Assembly: GCA_016648135.1 (NCBI GenBank)
Contig: JADDOH010000304.1
Location: 310,001-374,000, forward strand
Reading direction: 5' to 3'
DNA from: Agrypnia vestita
Lineage: Eukaryota; Arthropoda; Insecta; Trichoptera; Phryganeidae
Length of the DNA: 64,000 nucleotides
Shown: piece after piece, positions 24,296 to 35,429 of the stretch
Numbering within the stretch: the stretch's first letter is position 1
Layout: every line of letters begins with the position of its first letter
The notes under the pieces: generated by a model
Told to the model about the DNA's origin: nothing
Database searches by the model: none
Seen by the model: only the letters and a program-made list of their open reading frames with translations
Made by a program: the position numbers and the translations under genes

Positions 24296-24530
24296 TCAAT
24301 TCTCGATTGCAGCACGGAATACGGACGAGCGGCGGCGGATGAGTAACGACCATCGCGGATGCAACTCCCGCGGATGGATGCCGCCCGGGCGGTGATTGCG
24401 CCCGCTTATCCCGTATTGTTGCGCAACTTTATGGGCCCTAATGATGGCCGCTCGGTGGCGGCGGGCTGGCCAGCGGCGCGACGGGGGCAGGAGGCCGCGC
24501 GGCTCCCGCCGGACTATCCTGGCCAATCCG
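24296..24530. promoter_or_regulatory. GC-rich island, candidate regulatory element
   Basis: The block is very CpG-dense with a TTTATGGGCC core (posterior-Hox-like TTTATGG) near 24429. Frames are open on both strands at once (24396-24623 plus, 24296-24595 minus), as expected for GC-rich non-coding DNA. Candidate enhancer; composition and motif only. Confidence 0.3.
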
Positions 24531-24864
24531 CTTAATACAACGAATATGGATTCATTATGCTCAACTTTTCGTAGGATAATCGGGGCTGTGACCACGATCA
24601 GAGAAATTTTGTGTCTTTTATAAATTTTTACAGTTAGATAAAATATTGCATTTTAAATTATGAAGAGTGTCGCGCCATAGCCAACAGGAAGTGCGTTGTC
24701 TTTCATCGTGAAAACTGATGTGGAGAATTATACGGAAGTTGATTTGCAAATAAATATACTGCCTTCAATTTTTTTACTTTAAATACTACGGAACTTTTTA
24801 AAATCACACTGCAAAAAACATATTAAGAAGTAATTGAAAATATTAAAATATTTGGAGACAGCCA

Positions 24865-24930
24865 TAAAAGACAGCCTTAAATATGGCACGTATTATCGTA
24901 CCGAAACGTCGGCCTACGGTTTTTTTATGG
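24865..24930 (+). other. Degenerate hammerhead-like stem followed by GAAACGTC
   Basis: GGCACG and CGTACC (about 24885-24902) form a stem with one mismatch, followed at once by GAAACGTCGG, the stem II-GAAA-GUC arrangement of a hammerhead. The upstream core is decayed (CTTAAATA where CUGANGA is expected). It may be an old Penelope-like terminus related in design to 18001 and 47398. Confidence 0.25.
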
Positions 24931-26002
24931 AAATCATTCACAATAGTTCTGTACACTAACTACTGCGCTCGAAAACCTCATTTTTAAAAATTTATTTACC
25001 GTGAACTTAATTACACACATATAAGGAAGTGATCCACTCATCTAGGATTAAACTGTGCCGAGATAAGCAGCTAGTATTAATAGATTCAAACATTGTTTTT
25101 ATGTTATATGGATGAAGTATTTCTAAAAAAAATCTATACGCATACCGCGATGCGCCCCTCGTGGCGCAAGCCACCCCAAATTACATTATAACAGAAATAT
25201 TATTTAGTCTAAGTGCACATATTTAAAAAAATATTTTCGTACTTTCATACGATTTTTTTTATATCTATGGCTAAAATCAATTATGTGTTTAAAACACTCT
25301 TAAATTAAATGTAAACGTTAATGGCGCTATATTAATCATTAATGTCTATCACATAAACATTTTTGTATTCTTACCTCGTGCATCTTGAACGAACCAACTG
25401 TACAAACTTCTTCCTTACACTATATTACAAAACAAAATAAAAGTCGCTTATACAACGAAAGATACATAAATATGGCACCAAACACGCTGTGAAAACTGAA
25501 AACGTATTGAAAGAATTCAGGCACTTAAAATTGTTGGAGAAAAAGCTTTCATTTAAATCATTGTATTTTCCAAGACTTGGCACCCGTGTCCGCGTAAAAG
25601 TGCACACGTACATGCATATAGACAGTCTGTTATTACGCGAAAACTCAAAACTCAAGACGCGATCATTTTTATCTTTCTTTTTTCCACATTTTCTAGTAGC
25701 ATAGACAATCTGCTGAAACGTCTCCGAACCGATTTGAAGTACTCCGTCTAAGCGATATTTAAAAAAATACAACATTCGCCTACATTAAACACGATTTTAC
25801 AGTTATTATTAAAATATTTCACTGTTTGCTACGTTATAGTCCTCCGCCGTGCGGTTGTCTTTCAAGACAACATCTATAATGCTCCTTGACATAATACATT
25901 AAGTACAGATGTAATATGTTTTATTTTATATAAAAATACATACTTGGCTTGGACGAGGTTAAAGGGTTTGAGCGATGGAAAGTACTCTAACACGTTAAAA
26001 AT
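24931..26002. other. No gene seen
   Basis: AT-rich. At about 25489-25704 frames are open on both strands, with no recognisable product. Confidence 0.4.
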
Positions 26003-26335
26003 TTAAAAAACTAATCCATAAAAACCCAGTTTTTATTATACTCCCTTTCTCATTAAATCAGGTTTCCTGATGCCTACTGCACGGGTCAGCGTCATTACTC
26101 ATTTGCGTTGATTCCAATTTGAAAAAAACCATTCAAATTTGGAAAATTCCAAAATCATACTATAATTATTAAAAAAATTTAAACGAAAATTTGATAGATC
26201 ATTTTTATCGTCGCCACGAGTCTGCCCGCGAAGTTTCAGCTCGATTGGATCACGGGAAAAGGGTTAAAAATCGATCCAAAAAATTTCCGGCAGACAACAA
26301 ACAGACGCTACGAGTTAAAAGAAGCGGAGTAAAAA
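26003..26335 (+). mobile_element. MITE-like element, family ACTCCCTTTCT (copy C)
   Basis: It starts CATAAAAACCCAG then TTTTTATTATACTCCCTTTC. The interior carries CGTCGCCACGAGTCTGCC, AGTTTCAGCTCGATTGGATC and ACGGGAAAAGGG. It ends in ACGAGTTAAAAGAAGCGGAG. Intermediate in length between copies A and B. Confidence 0.65.
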
Positions 26336-27359
26336 AAGTAATCTGCATTTAACTCATTCTTTTCTAGAAAAAGAAAGCTTCTTCGGTGGGCATTTCAAAC
26401 AGTTTTATAAGCAATTATCCTCTATCACTCAGGAGGTTGGACCGATATAGGAATTATTCAGAAAAGATCAATAACGTAATTATTCACTACTAATTAAATT
26501 AATTTTGTTCATAATTTTACTATTGAATATTGCAAGAAAATTTGAACCAATCCAAAATTATTATTTAAAAGCTAAATCTTGAGTTACGAGTAATATAACG
26601 GTTTAAGCTTACAATATCAATACAAGGTTAATAAAGGTTAATTAGGAAAGCATCTACTGCCGATTGTTTATGGTCTTGTGGTAGATAGCTGCATTCTATT
26701 TAAATATATTAATTGTATCGAAGACATTTCAGATTTAATAAAAATGGTTGATATATTCTGGCGTCATCTGGAATGCATTACTCAAAAGTTTTTGGGATTC
26801 ATGGATTTATATTGCTGTAATACAATAATACAATGTTTCTAAATGGAATAATAGATAAAATATTTACAATAAGACTCAAATTTTTGGTCATTGTTAACGC
26901 AGAGAAATTCATATTGCAGTTTCCTGGAAATGTTTTTTCGATAGATTGCTTTATTTTTCAATTTCTAACTCATTATTCTAATTTGTTTAAGATAGATTTA
27001 TATTTCGACATAGAGGCCTGTTTTTCGCATCTTTTAAATAACCTATCTATATGGTCCGCATGAATTATTTATAATTATTTATTTTAAAGTGTCCTATATA
27101 TTGTTCATTTCCCTTTGAAAAATGTTTGATTTTATCTTTTATATTTATTTTTGGTTTATTTTATCTTCTTATCTTATTTATCTGGTATATTGGTTTAATT
27201 ATCTTTATTTTACTCTAGTATTAATTTGTTAAAGATTTATATTTATTACTGTTTTTCTTGTGTACTAATCATCGTTTATATATATATTGTTCATTTCTAT
27301 TATTCATTTTATATTTTTCATTTATCTTAAATATGTTTTATATATATTATTATTCTTTA
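26336..27359. other. No gene seen
   Basis: AT-rich. The right part (about 27060-27360) may be 3' UTR of the LINE whose tail follows, but no coding sequence is visible. Confidence 0.4.
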
Positions 27360-27424
27360 ATCATTAACTGTAAAATATGTTCGGTAAAAGCCCACTAGGG
27401 CGTTGATTAATAAATAAATAAATC
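27360..27424 (+). mobile_element. 3' end of a non-LTR retrotransposon
   Basis: CCCACTAGGGCGTTGATTAA runs into a TAAA-type tail (AATAAATAAATAAAT), the same design as the tails at 36088 and 42971: a short unique 3' end and then AAAT repeats. Only the 3' terminus is present. Confidence 0.45.
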
Positions 27425-27928
27425 AATACTTATGGCCGGCTACCTTACTCCAATAAAGGAATTGGTTGCTAATGTGGGAGATATAAAGAGGGAGTATATA
27501 AACCAGTTCAAGTTCTGAGCGTAAACCATAGCATTTTTGTTACCAATTGATTTTACTAGATATAAAATAAAATTGTGGGTGCCCAACAAAAATGCTTGTT
27601 ATTGGTCCGAGGAGGCGCTGGTGTGGTAACGAGCGTGGATTGCGCGTACGTGCTGCAATTTTACGACGCCCCGTAGCGAAATGGTTGAAAATTGCGGAAA
27701 AATTAAGATTAATCCATACTTTATTCACTTACAGCGCGGTACTTGAACTTGCATCTGAACCGCAGTGCAGGAACATTTGAATTAAGTGGTGATGAATTAG
27801 AGATTTACTCACTTTTATGGGTAAAGTTACATCTTGAATAGAGGCGGTAAAATTGGAATCGAGCTAAACTTGATTCCGTAATTATTAGCAATTTTTCGTC
27901 TATAATGGCGTAAAACTGGTATTATTAG

Positions 27929-28240
27929 ATACTAGCTGTAACCCGTCAAAAATGACGGCACTTTTACATGTCGGTTCCTAAAAAATAAGTATTAATTTAT
28001 TTATATAAAAAAGAAAAGAAAAAAAATACTGTAAAGAAAAAAAATGAAAAGAAAAAAAATGAAAAAAAATATACGTAAAAAAGATAATTGAAAACATTTT
28101 TAATGTTGAAAAAATGAAAAAAAAATTACGTAAAATATATTTTTTAAGAAAAAAGAGAAAAAAAAAAGAAGAATTTTTTACTACAAAGAAGTTACGGGGA
28201 CAGACAGACAGACGGACGGATAGATAGATAATGAAATTAT
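27929..28240 (-). mobile_element. Helitron-like or related non-autonomous repeat
   Basis: It begins ACTAGCTGTAACCCGTCAAA, which in reverse complement ends in CTAGT after a pyrimidine/purine motif as in lepidopteran Helitron-type 3' ends. It contains CGGTTCCTAAAAAATAAGTA, also seen in the tandem unit at 17350, and finishes with GGGACAGACAGACAGACGGA. The middle (about 28005-28175) is a purine-only A/G low-complexity run. No Rep/helicase frame. Confidence 0.4.
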
Positions 28241-28335
28241 TATAATTGGGATGATATAATTATCGCACTCATTTTCTGTAAACATTATAATATAAAATTT
28301 CAAATATTGTATTTTAAGTAGCACACCTTCCCTCT

Positions 28336-28915
28336 GAAGCCGCCCGTTTACTCACAAATGCTTTTGTGGTGACACGTGTGGACTACTGTAATAGCATTTA
28401 TGCTGGACTTCCAAAATTTCACCTGGATAGACTACAGTCCATTCTAAATGTGGCTGCAAGAATGATATATGGAGCGTCAAAATTCTCACACAAAACATCC
28501 CTTTTTGCGTGAACTACATAGGCTTCATTTTCCTCAGAGTCGAGTTTAAGTTGTGTTGGTTAAATGTACAAGGCGACACATAATATGGCGCCTCTTTATC
28601 TCCAAGAGCTCTGCATCCCAGATGACTTAAATAGTAACTCTGAGATCAGCCACTACTTCAGCTGCAGGAAGGGTTGTAGAACTGACCATCCACCACCAGA
28701 AGACTAAGTTTAGTGAACGGGCATTTGCGGTGGCAGGCCCAAAGATGGGGAACTCTCTTCCCTCCGTTATACGGAACAGTGCATAAGAAACAATGTTTTA
28801 AAAAAGACTTAAAACGCACCTTTTTGTGAAATCTTTTCCATTTTATTAATTACTAATGTAGGACTAAACAATCTTTGTGTAGAGCGCCCTTGAGGTGAAT
28901 TTTTTTACGAAAATG
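28336..28915 (+). pseudogene. Degraded L2/CR1-type LINE, C-terminal region and 3' UTR
   Basis: Plus-strand fragments read EAARLLTNAFVVTRVDYCNS and LDRLQSILNVAARMIYGASK, then after stops and frame changes APLYLQELCIPDD, ERAFAVAGPKMGNSLPSVIR and KRLKTHLF. These are, in order, the motifs of the region after the reverse transcriptase in L2-clade elements (the DYCN, QxxxNAAARL, HxxxPxYLxEL and FxVAxPxxWNSLP series). The 3' UTR has GTAGAGCGCCCTTGAGGTGA, an L2-like terminus. Several stops; not functional. Confidence 0.8.
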
Positions 28916-28984
28916 GCGATAAAAATTATAAATTTTTATTATTTATTAAAGAAAGCAATAATATCTAATCAAAGTATGTTTGGA

Positions 28985-29125
28985 GGAGTTACTATATTGG
29001 AGGTGTTATTATTTTATGGAGAAGTTACTCTTTTGAAACTCCTAGTTTGGAGGCATTAGAAAAAATATTAGAAGAGGCCTACATTCAGCTGTGGAGAGAT
29101 GGCTGAGGAATAAATTTGGGAGGCT
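28985..29125 (+). mobile_element. 3' end of a second LINE
   Basis: GAAGAGGCCTACATTCAGCT followed by GTGGAGAGATGGCTGAGGAAT matches the GGAGGCCTATGTCCAGCAGTGG terminus common at the 3' ends of lepidopteran LINE proteins (EEAYIQLW here). Only the last part is present, directly downstream of the L2 relic. Confidence 0.45.
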
Positions 29126-29419
29126 ATTAAAATCAGTTGAAAATAATAATTTTCAGGCGTATTCTGGTGCACATGTAAAATAATTTGGAAGAATACCATA
29201 TTACATACATTAAAAAAGAATATTGTTTAATCACCTCACATTAAAAACATAGAAGTATCGTTACCAGCTACGACATCTACGTATAATTCATGTAAATTAA
29301 AATTTTTCGACTGTCGATGACTATGGCATAGTTCCTTCAAATATTTGAAATAAGACGGAAAATGAACAAAAAATATATGCATTTTTTCAATTTCTGCAAT
29401 TTTCAATTGGAATTATTGA

Positions 29420-29525
29420 ACGTTGCATTGTATACAGTGATCACTTAAGTCAGCTAATACAGGTCATGAGCCCTGCAGCCTTCCATATAAATAGCTTCGT
29501 TTCTGTGAGATTTCTATAATTTAAC
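29420..29525 (-). repeat. Old third copy of the 1-248 repeat arm
   Basis: GTGATCACTTAAG, CAGGTCATGA and TTCTGTGAGATTTCTATAAT occur in the order of the 134-300 arm, with many substitutions and a deletion. The flank TAATTAATGATTGTC also resembles 285-300. It shows the family was mobile both long ago and recently. Confidence 0.6.
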
Positions 29526-30059
29526 TTAATTAATGATTGTCACTCTACGGAACAAATTCAGTAATTATTTTCTTAAAACATACATATAAAAATTTTTTTT
29601 TTTAAGTTTTTGGGTACCTACATTCATACTATAATTGAATAATATTTATATATGAAAAAATATTTAGTAAATCACGTAAATAAAATTAATTTTGTCGTTG
29701 AAATTAAAGTGAATAATTTTTACGATATTTTATTGTATTAAAAAACTTGTTCTAAGTGGTAATGACTGGTAATGACATTTAGACACATTTCCATTCTACT
29801 CGCCACTGAATTTATTTTATTTTTATTGGATTTAAATTTAATCCAAGGATGCAAAATAAAACATGTACATAAATCAACAATGTGTAATATAACTCATGGA
29901 ATAATTTCGTTTATAAGTTAATATTCTTTCAAAAATTCTAAATATATCCGAGCCGTAAACTTAACACAAGTTTTAGTTCGTTTCTGAATTTATGTCCACT
30001 CGGAGATGTCAATAATCCAATAATTTATCAAACTTTATCGGGGACGAGTTTAAACTTTT

Positions 30060-30420
30060 TTCTTTTGATGCGGTGACCATCGGCGACGTAAATCACGCGG
30101 CCGGTTGTGTCCATTACACCCACCGTATAACAAATATTACGATACTGTCCGATAGCACTTGTAATACGGTATCTTCCGATGTAAAAATTCAAGACGGTCG
30201 ATTAATAAAGTACGGAGGAATTGTTCAAACCCACGGCCCGCGGTCGGGCGGTCCGGCGAGAAGAGTCGGGAGAAAAATATGAGTGGGTAATTAGTATGCG
30301 CGCGGTGCGGGCTCTTCATCATACCTCGAGGGCGGACAAGAGATGTCGCTAAAATATCACCGGTTCCCCATCTTGGACCCGGACGGGGAACCACCACATT
30401 CATTAAGGGGAAACACCGCA
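30060..30420. promoter_or_regulatory. GC-rich island, candidate regulatory element
   Basis: CpG-rich block with frames open on both strands (plus 30073-30282, minus 30137-30550), no recognisable domain and no clear splice sites. Candidate cis-regulatory sequence by composition only. Confidence 0.25.
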
Positions 30421-30977
30421 ACGCGGAGTGACGAAACAAATTAGAATGTAATAAATATATAAATGCAATAAATTTTCGCAAAGATGATCTAACTACTGAA
30501 ATATATATCGAGACTGACAAACACTTGTAAATCAAAACAAAATTCTCCAAGAAGATACATCGTTAGTTAGTCCCACACAATTATTAGGTACTTTATTATC
30601 GTAGAGTCTAACGTCATTTAGGATTTTAATAAATAATCATTAATGCACCGCAAAAAGTACTAGCTATAAATGATCTAAGTAAGTAAATATTTGTATCCGT
30701 TATAGATCTAAAAAAACCTGAACGGTCTATAATTTCCGAAATTTAACACATATTTTGCATCAAACAGTATTATGCACTTACATTACAATGCTATAATATA
30801 AATGTATTGTATATAACAGTGGACCAGCCAAATGACACATTGTTTATTTAATAACAATTTATATTATTTCAATATATTGCGAAACGTAAATTTATTGATA
30901 AGCCTTTTTATTATTTTTTGTTGAACCCGTATAACGAACGGAACATATTATTAAAAATGAAATAATATTACTATCGT

Positions 30978-31024
30978 TGATTTGTTTTTCTGCATGTCTT
31001 TCTAATTGATTAATAAAAAAATGG
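30978..31024 (+). repeat. Direct repeat of the SINE-like tail at 31407-31454
   Basis: The 28 bases 30994-31021 are identical to 31424-31451 (ATGTCTTTCTAATTGATTAA then TAAAAAAA). The preceding bases (GATTTGTTTTTCTGC against GATTTTTCTATACCT) are also related. I read it as the truncated tail of a second copy of the tRNA-derived element at 31307, not as a target-site duplication. Confidence 0.6.
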
Positions 31025-31306
31025 TTTTAAATTTCACAAAATTTTGTACTACTGATAAAATTGCAACTTCACAATAAGAATGTGTTTTTGAATATAATAT
31101 ATATGCGTGTTGTATCAAATGTGTCCAAAAATAAAAAAAATAATTAACGGTTAATTCTGGTGTCCCCTAGCGGCAGTTACACAAAGTAATTTATGCCTAG
31201 ATACCGTACCAGAAAAAGTGGATTGCTCTAAAAATGAATAAAATATGTTAATCAATTAATAAATGAGACCTACAGATAAGGTCGACATATTCACAGAAAT
31301 GTAGGA

Positions 31307-31454
31307 GGCCGCTATAGCGTAATTGGATAACGCGCCTGCCCCGGATAGGAGGAAATCCGTGGTTCTAATCCCGTAGCAGGTAGCAGCCAAATGTTTTTTC
31401 GTTTATTTGATTTTTCTATACCTATGTCTTTCTAATTGATTAATAAAAAAAAAT
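31307..31454 (+). mobile_element. tRNA-Arg(CCG)-like pseudogene heading a SINE-like element
   Basis: Bases 31307-31382 follow tRNA-Arg: GGCCGCT acceptor strand, a perfect 4-bp D stem (GCGT/ACGC) with AATTGGATA loop, an anticodon loop CCCCGGA giving CCG, and a T arm with GGTTCTAATCCC. Position 33 is C instead of U, the acceptor stem has two mismatches and the T stem is broken, so it is not a working tRNA. A T-rich body and an A-rich tail follow (to about 31454), and the tail is repeated at 30978. The layout suggests a tRNA-derived SINE. Confidence 0.6.
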
Positions 31455-33394
31455 TGAATATTACTATATTTGCGAGGATCCCCACCGAGAGCCCTTATTT
31501 TTATTATTTTTTTTATTTTATTTGAAAGCCATCCAGAACATTCTGAATAAAACAGATTTTCTGTTTAAAATTGAGGAAGCTTTAATCAATAAATTGAAAT
31601 AAAATTATTTTTAACATATAATAATTAAATTGCCCTATCAGTACACAATACTGTATCCAAGAAGCACTTGATGAGATAAGAAAATGAACGTAACATTGAT
31701 TTCGTCGATGGCCGTAATTAAACAAGCCAGTACAGAGCTGCAGCCGCTGGAATTGATTACAAAGTATCCTCCATAAATATGAGGAGATAATCAAGATAAT
31801 TTCCTCTGTGGAATGCTAATTAACGTAAAATGATAATAAATATAAAATATTTAATTAAATAAATCGCGATATCTATAAAAAGACGCCCGATGACATTTCC
31901 AGCACCAATGATAATATGTCACGATGAGATGTTGCAATATAAAACTTAGGCTGGTATTTCTTGGCGAGCAATATTTTTTTACCTGCCCATTTAAATAAAT
32001 GGCGGTAATTTATGTTATTTATATTTTCTTTAACAGCACGAGCTCGAAACAATAATTGTTTATTTAAATTATCATTGATTTTTTATCCTAGACAATTTCT
32101 ACTCACTATTATGTATAAATGTGCGCATTTCGTAACCAAAATTAAATGTTCAAAGTTAAATAAAGCATTTTTATTGGGTTATTAATTTTATTTGCATTGC
32201 TATCAATTTAGCCTGTTAATTGGTTCGATTTTCTCTGATAACACTATTTAAATTATGTCAAGTAATTTTTTGACAGAATGTTGCATTAAATACGATACGA
32301 TGATCAATAAATATATGATACAGTAAGTAATACACACATCTGTTAAATATTTCTCAGAAGTAAAACTTTAAAATCGCCCTCATTGTTGCAATCGTGTCAA
32401 TTTTAATTTGAACAATTTAATACATATTTCATATTTATAGCGTAAACTTTGTGGTTGAAAATGATCAATAATATTATAAAATAAAACCCCAATTACCGCA
32501 ATTCCCTTACATGTTTGAATTTTTGAAATACTTATTATTCATCCGTCTAGACAGAGATAAAGTGGTTTCGAGACCTATCGATATAAAAAAATAATCAAAG
32601 TGGTTTCTATTAACTTTATTAGTTTTGAAATTAATAATACCCTAATTTATTTATCTAGCATACAGGGATTTTTTAAAGTAGTTTATAAAAATTAATGTCC
32701 TTGCCTCGAGAAAAAATTAAGGATGCATTGTTGGGGTCATACAATGTTGCAGTAATGAATGTTCCTTTAACTCTGGGATGCGCATTATTTATTGCGAAGG
32801 CCGCGGAGAAGAGACGATAATTACAACGACGTACGAAAAATATCCAATTCCCGTTTCGGTTTGAATGAACCGGCTGTCGTCAAATAAATTTAAACGTCAT
32901 AAACACATATGACATTCCCCGGCGACACTTGTATTAGCATAAAGATTTGGCTGCAATATGTCAATTTTTTAATGTGATTGGTGACGATTATGAGTTTTCT
33001 ATTATTTTTAACACTCCATTGAATGAGGCGGCATAAATCAAATTATGTTTTCCCACTTAACATCGCGCAGATCATTAAAAATATATCTACATTAGAGTAT
33101 CAAATATTAAACGCTCAAAATGTATTACGGTCGTTTATCTAATATTAAAAAATGTTTCGTAAAAATATACTACGAGACCGCCAAAGAGTTGACTTCTTAA
33201 AAATTTGATGCTGAGGACGATTGGAGAGTCCTTGACAAAACCTGATGGAATTTAATCCTGATGGAACCAAAATTAAAGAGCGACTTTCTGTCACTGTACA
33301 CTGCGTTTGCCGCATCCCTCAAAATCACTCAATGAATAAATAGAGACTATTGTTGATGGATTTGGCCTTTACATTGTCGAAATTATTCATAATA
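31455..33394. other. No gene seen
   Basis: AT-rich. The block 32740-32960 has more mixed composition with ATAAATTTAAACGTCATAAA-type sites and could be regulatory, without proof. Confidence 0.4.
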
Positions 33395-34680
33395 TTAGGT
33401 CCTTACATATGAAATTGGCGTTTAGTATGGGAGGAACATAAAGCCGATTTTTTTTTATTATAATATATTTATTTAATCAAAGTATGTACCAATGCTATCT
33501 ATGCACTTTTGCCATCTCATAGGTAGTTCATCGATCCCTTTACTAAAAAAACCATTCGGACGGGAATCAATAAAATCTTTGAAGGCGGTTTGGACTGCCC
33601 CATCGGAGTTGAATTTTTTCCTTTGCAAGAAGTTATCCAAATTTCGAAAAAAATGGTAATCTGTTGGGGCAAGGTCCGGAGAGTACGGTGGATGTCTTAG
33701 ACATTCCAATTGAAGCTCCTCTAATTTGGTAGCCGTCTGTTGTGCAGTGTGTGGTCTAGCGTTATCATGAAGCAGCAGTGGCCTAGAGCGATTAACCAGC
33801 CTCGGTTGTTTAGCAGCTAGCTTTTCCATCATGGTTTGCAGTTGCTGACAATAGACATCTGCCGTAATCGTCTGGCCAGATTTAAGAAAGCTGTAGTGAA
33901 CGACACCAGCACTAGTCCACCAAACGCTCACAAGTAACTTTTTTGGAGTCAATTTTCGCTTGGGGCATGGTTTGGCTGGTTCGGCAGGGTTCAGCCATTG
34001 CGATGAGCGCTTCCGATTATCGTACAGGATCCACTTTTCATCACAGGTAATGATTCGATTTAAAATCCCTTCATTATTGTGCCGGTTGAGTAATGCAACG
34101 CAGCAGTCAACGCGCGTTTGTTGATTTGCTTCACTCAATTCGTGAGGTACCCACCTTTCAAGCTTTTTCACCTTACCAATTTGCTTCAAGTGGATTAAAA
34201 CAGTTTTATCACTAACACCGCAGCCTGCAGCTAACTCGGATGTGGTTTGCGATGGATCCGCTTCCACAATAGCCTTCAATTCTTCATTATCAACTTTGGT
34301 CTCCGGCCGTCCACGGGGCTTTTTCTGCAGGTCGAAATTTCCAGAACGAAAACGTTGGAACCAAAAACGCACTGTGTTTTCTTTTGCGGCACCGTCGCCA
34401 TACACATCATTAATCCTTCGAGCCGTTTCTGCAGCACTGGTGCCACGGTGGAACTCGTACTCGTAAATAACGCGATATTTCAAGTTTTTCATTTTGTAAA
34501 CTGAGTGACGCAAAGAAAAAAACAATTGAGGAAAAAACAAATGAATTATAATTTTCAAAACACAAATACATGAGTAAATAGCTGTATAAATTTGGATTTG
34601 GAATACCTAACCAAAGAGAAGATACTTGAGATCAAATTTGCCAGTACGGCAAAACGCCAATTTCATATGTAAGGACCTAA
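33395..34680 (-). mobile_element. Complete mariner element (cecropia-type)
   Basis: 1286 bp, bounded by perfect 29-bp terminal inverted repeats (starting TTAGGTCCTTACATATGAAA, 33395-33423 and 34652-34680) and flanked by the TA duplication expected of Tc1/mariner (33393-33394 and 34681-34682). It contains one uninterrupted transposase gene on the minus strand. The TIR sequence and protein type fit the cecropia-like mariners known from moths; Hsmar1/SETMAR is a vertebrate relative. Intact ends and frame make this copy potentially autonomous. Two defective relatives lie at 40229 and 60978. Confidence 0.95.
33473..34492 (-). CDS. Mariner transposase, intact, 339 aa
   Basis: Cut-and-paste transposase acting in the nucleus on the 29-bp TIRs. 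I chose the start at MKNLKYRV (34492). An in-frame ATG 22 codons upstream lies in the 5' leader and adds residues atypical of the family. Length 339 aa, close to the usual 340-350. N-terminal paired helix-turn-helix region at about residues 1-110 with the GRPETK linker at 61-66; WVPHEL at 114-119; catalytic Asp151 (CDEKW), Asp243 (LLHDNARPH) and Asp278 (PTDYHFF), with exactly 34 residues between the last two (DD34D). C-terminus RWQKCIDSIGTYFD. No stops or frameshifts. Host promoter not identified. Confidence 0.95.
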   Translation of the reverse strand: MKNLKYRVIYEYEFHRGTSAAETARRINDVYGDGAAKENTVRFWFQRFRSGNFDLQKKPRGRPETKVDNEELKAIVEADPSQTTSELAAGCGVSDKTVLIHLKQIGKVKKLERWVPHELSEANQQTRVDCCVALLNRHNNEGILNRIITCDEKWILYDNRKRSSQWLNPAEPAKPCPKRKLTPKKLLVSVWWTSAGVVHYSFLKSGQTITADVYCQQLQTMMEKLAAKQPRLVNRSRPLLLHDNARPHTAQQTATKLEELQLECLRHPPYSPDLAPTDYHFFRNLDNFLQRKKFNSDGAVQTAFKDFIDSRPNGFFSKGIDELPMRWQKCIDSIGTYFD

Positions 34681-34720
34681 TATTAACCTTGTTACCTCTA
34701 CGCGAATTAAATGTATTTTA

Positions 34721-34850
34721 TATTTTTTCACTACTTACCTAAGTTTCGAGAGAAACAGAATCTCGATAGGTGAAGTATCAAACTACTTGAAACTTTACCT
34801 GTCAATGGGAGATTCTGTTTCTCTAGAAAACTTAAGTAGTGAACAAAATA
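34721..34850. mobile_element. Small foldback/MITE beside the mariner
   Basis: The left arm 34721-34764 (ends AGAGAAACAGAATCTC) pairs with the right arm 34809-34850 (starts GAGATTCTGTTTCTCT) with a few mismatches. An inner stem AGGTGAAGT/ACTTTACCT extends the fold, giving a nearly continuous 130-nt hairpin. It lies 40 bp from the mariner end. No coding capacity. Confidence 0.7.
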
Positions 34851-34920
34851 TGATATATAAAATATTATTAAACTCACGTAGACGTTATAAAGCTTTTAAT
34901 ATCATTTAACGATCATAATA

Positions 34921-34960
34921 AATAGGCTTGTCACGCATGATCATGCGTGACTAGCCTATT
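34921..34960. repeat. 40-bp loop-free palindrome
   Basis: AATAGGCTTGTCACGCATGA (34921-34940) is followed directly by TCATGCGTGACTAGCCTATT. The arms are reverse complements except for one A/T position. Zero spacer. It could form a cruciform or a binding site for a dimeric factor. It may also be a solo remnant of a foldback element. Confidence 0.95.
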
Positions 34961-35429
34961 TAACAATTCCATTGTCAAATCATGACCACGATCACTTTTT
35001 CACGAGTCGAACGATCAAGAAGAGGATATAAAAAATATTTATTTTAAGCCAGGATTTATTGATCATGTTTAGACCTTTCGCACTGATAATATAATTAAAC
35101 CCAATAAAATATTTGTATCACTGGAAAGATATTATTAGTACAGATAGATGATCGAATGAACTGCGCCAGCCTTATAACTTTCATTGAATTTGGTGTACAT
35201 CACATCCGTAAAAATATTTTCGTCACTGGTATGATGTAGATAAAAGAATAATCCAAGGATAGGGTATTGCATTTTTTCAGCGAATTACCTATATGTACCG
35301 ACATACTTTGGTTCAAAATAATTATTATGTGATGAATACAATTAATTCAATTTTTGTCATTATCATTTGTTTAACCTACTTTTCGCATATAGAGATGCAA
35401 AATTTTGTTGAGAAAAATTTTCATTCCAT

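Noticed and set aside
31307..31382. Functional tRNA-Arg gene
   Set aside because: Acceptor and T stems are broken, position 33 is C, and a SINE-like tail follows.
30994..31451. 28-bp direct repeats as target-site duplication of a 400-bp insertion
   Set aside because: They are too long for a typical TSD, and related sequence precedes both copies; a shared SINE tail explains them better.
34242..34504. Plus-strand frames across the mariner transposase region (also at 40405-40646 and 61714-62060)
   Set aside because: They are antisense shadows of the transposase frame.
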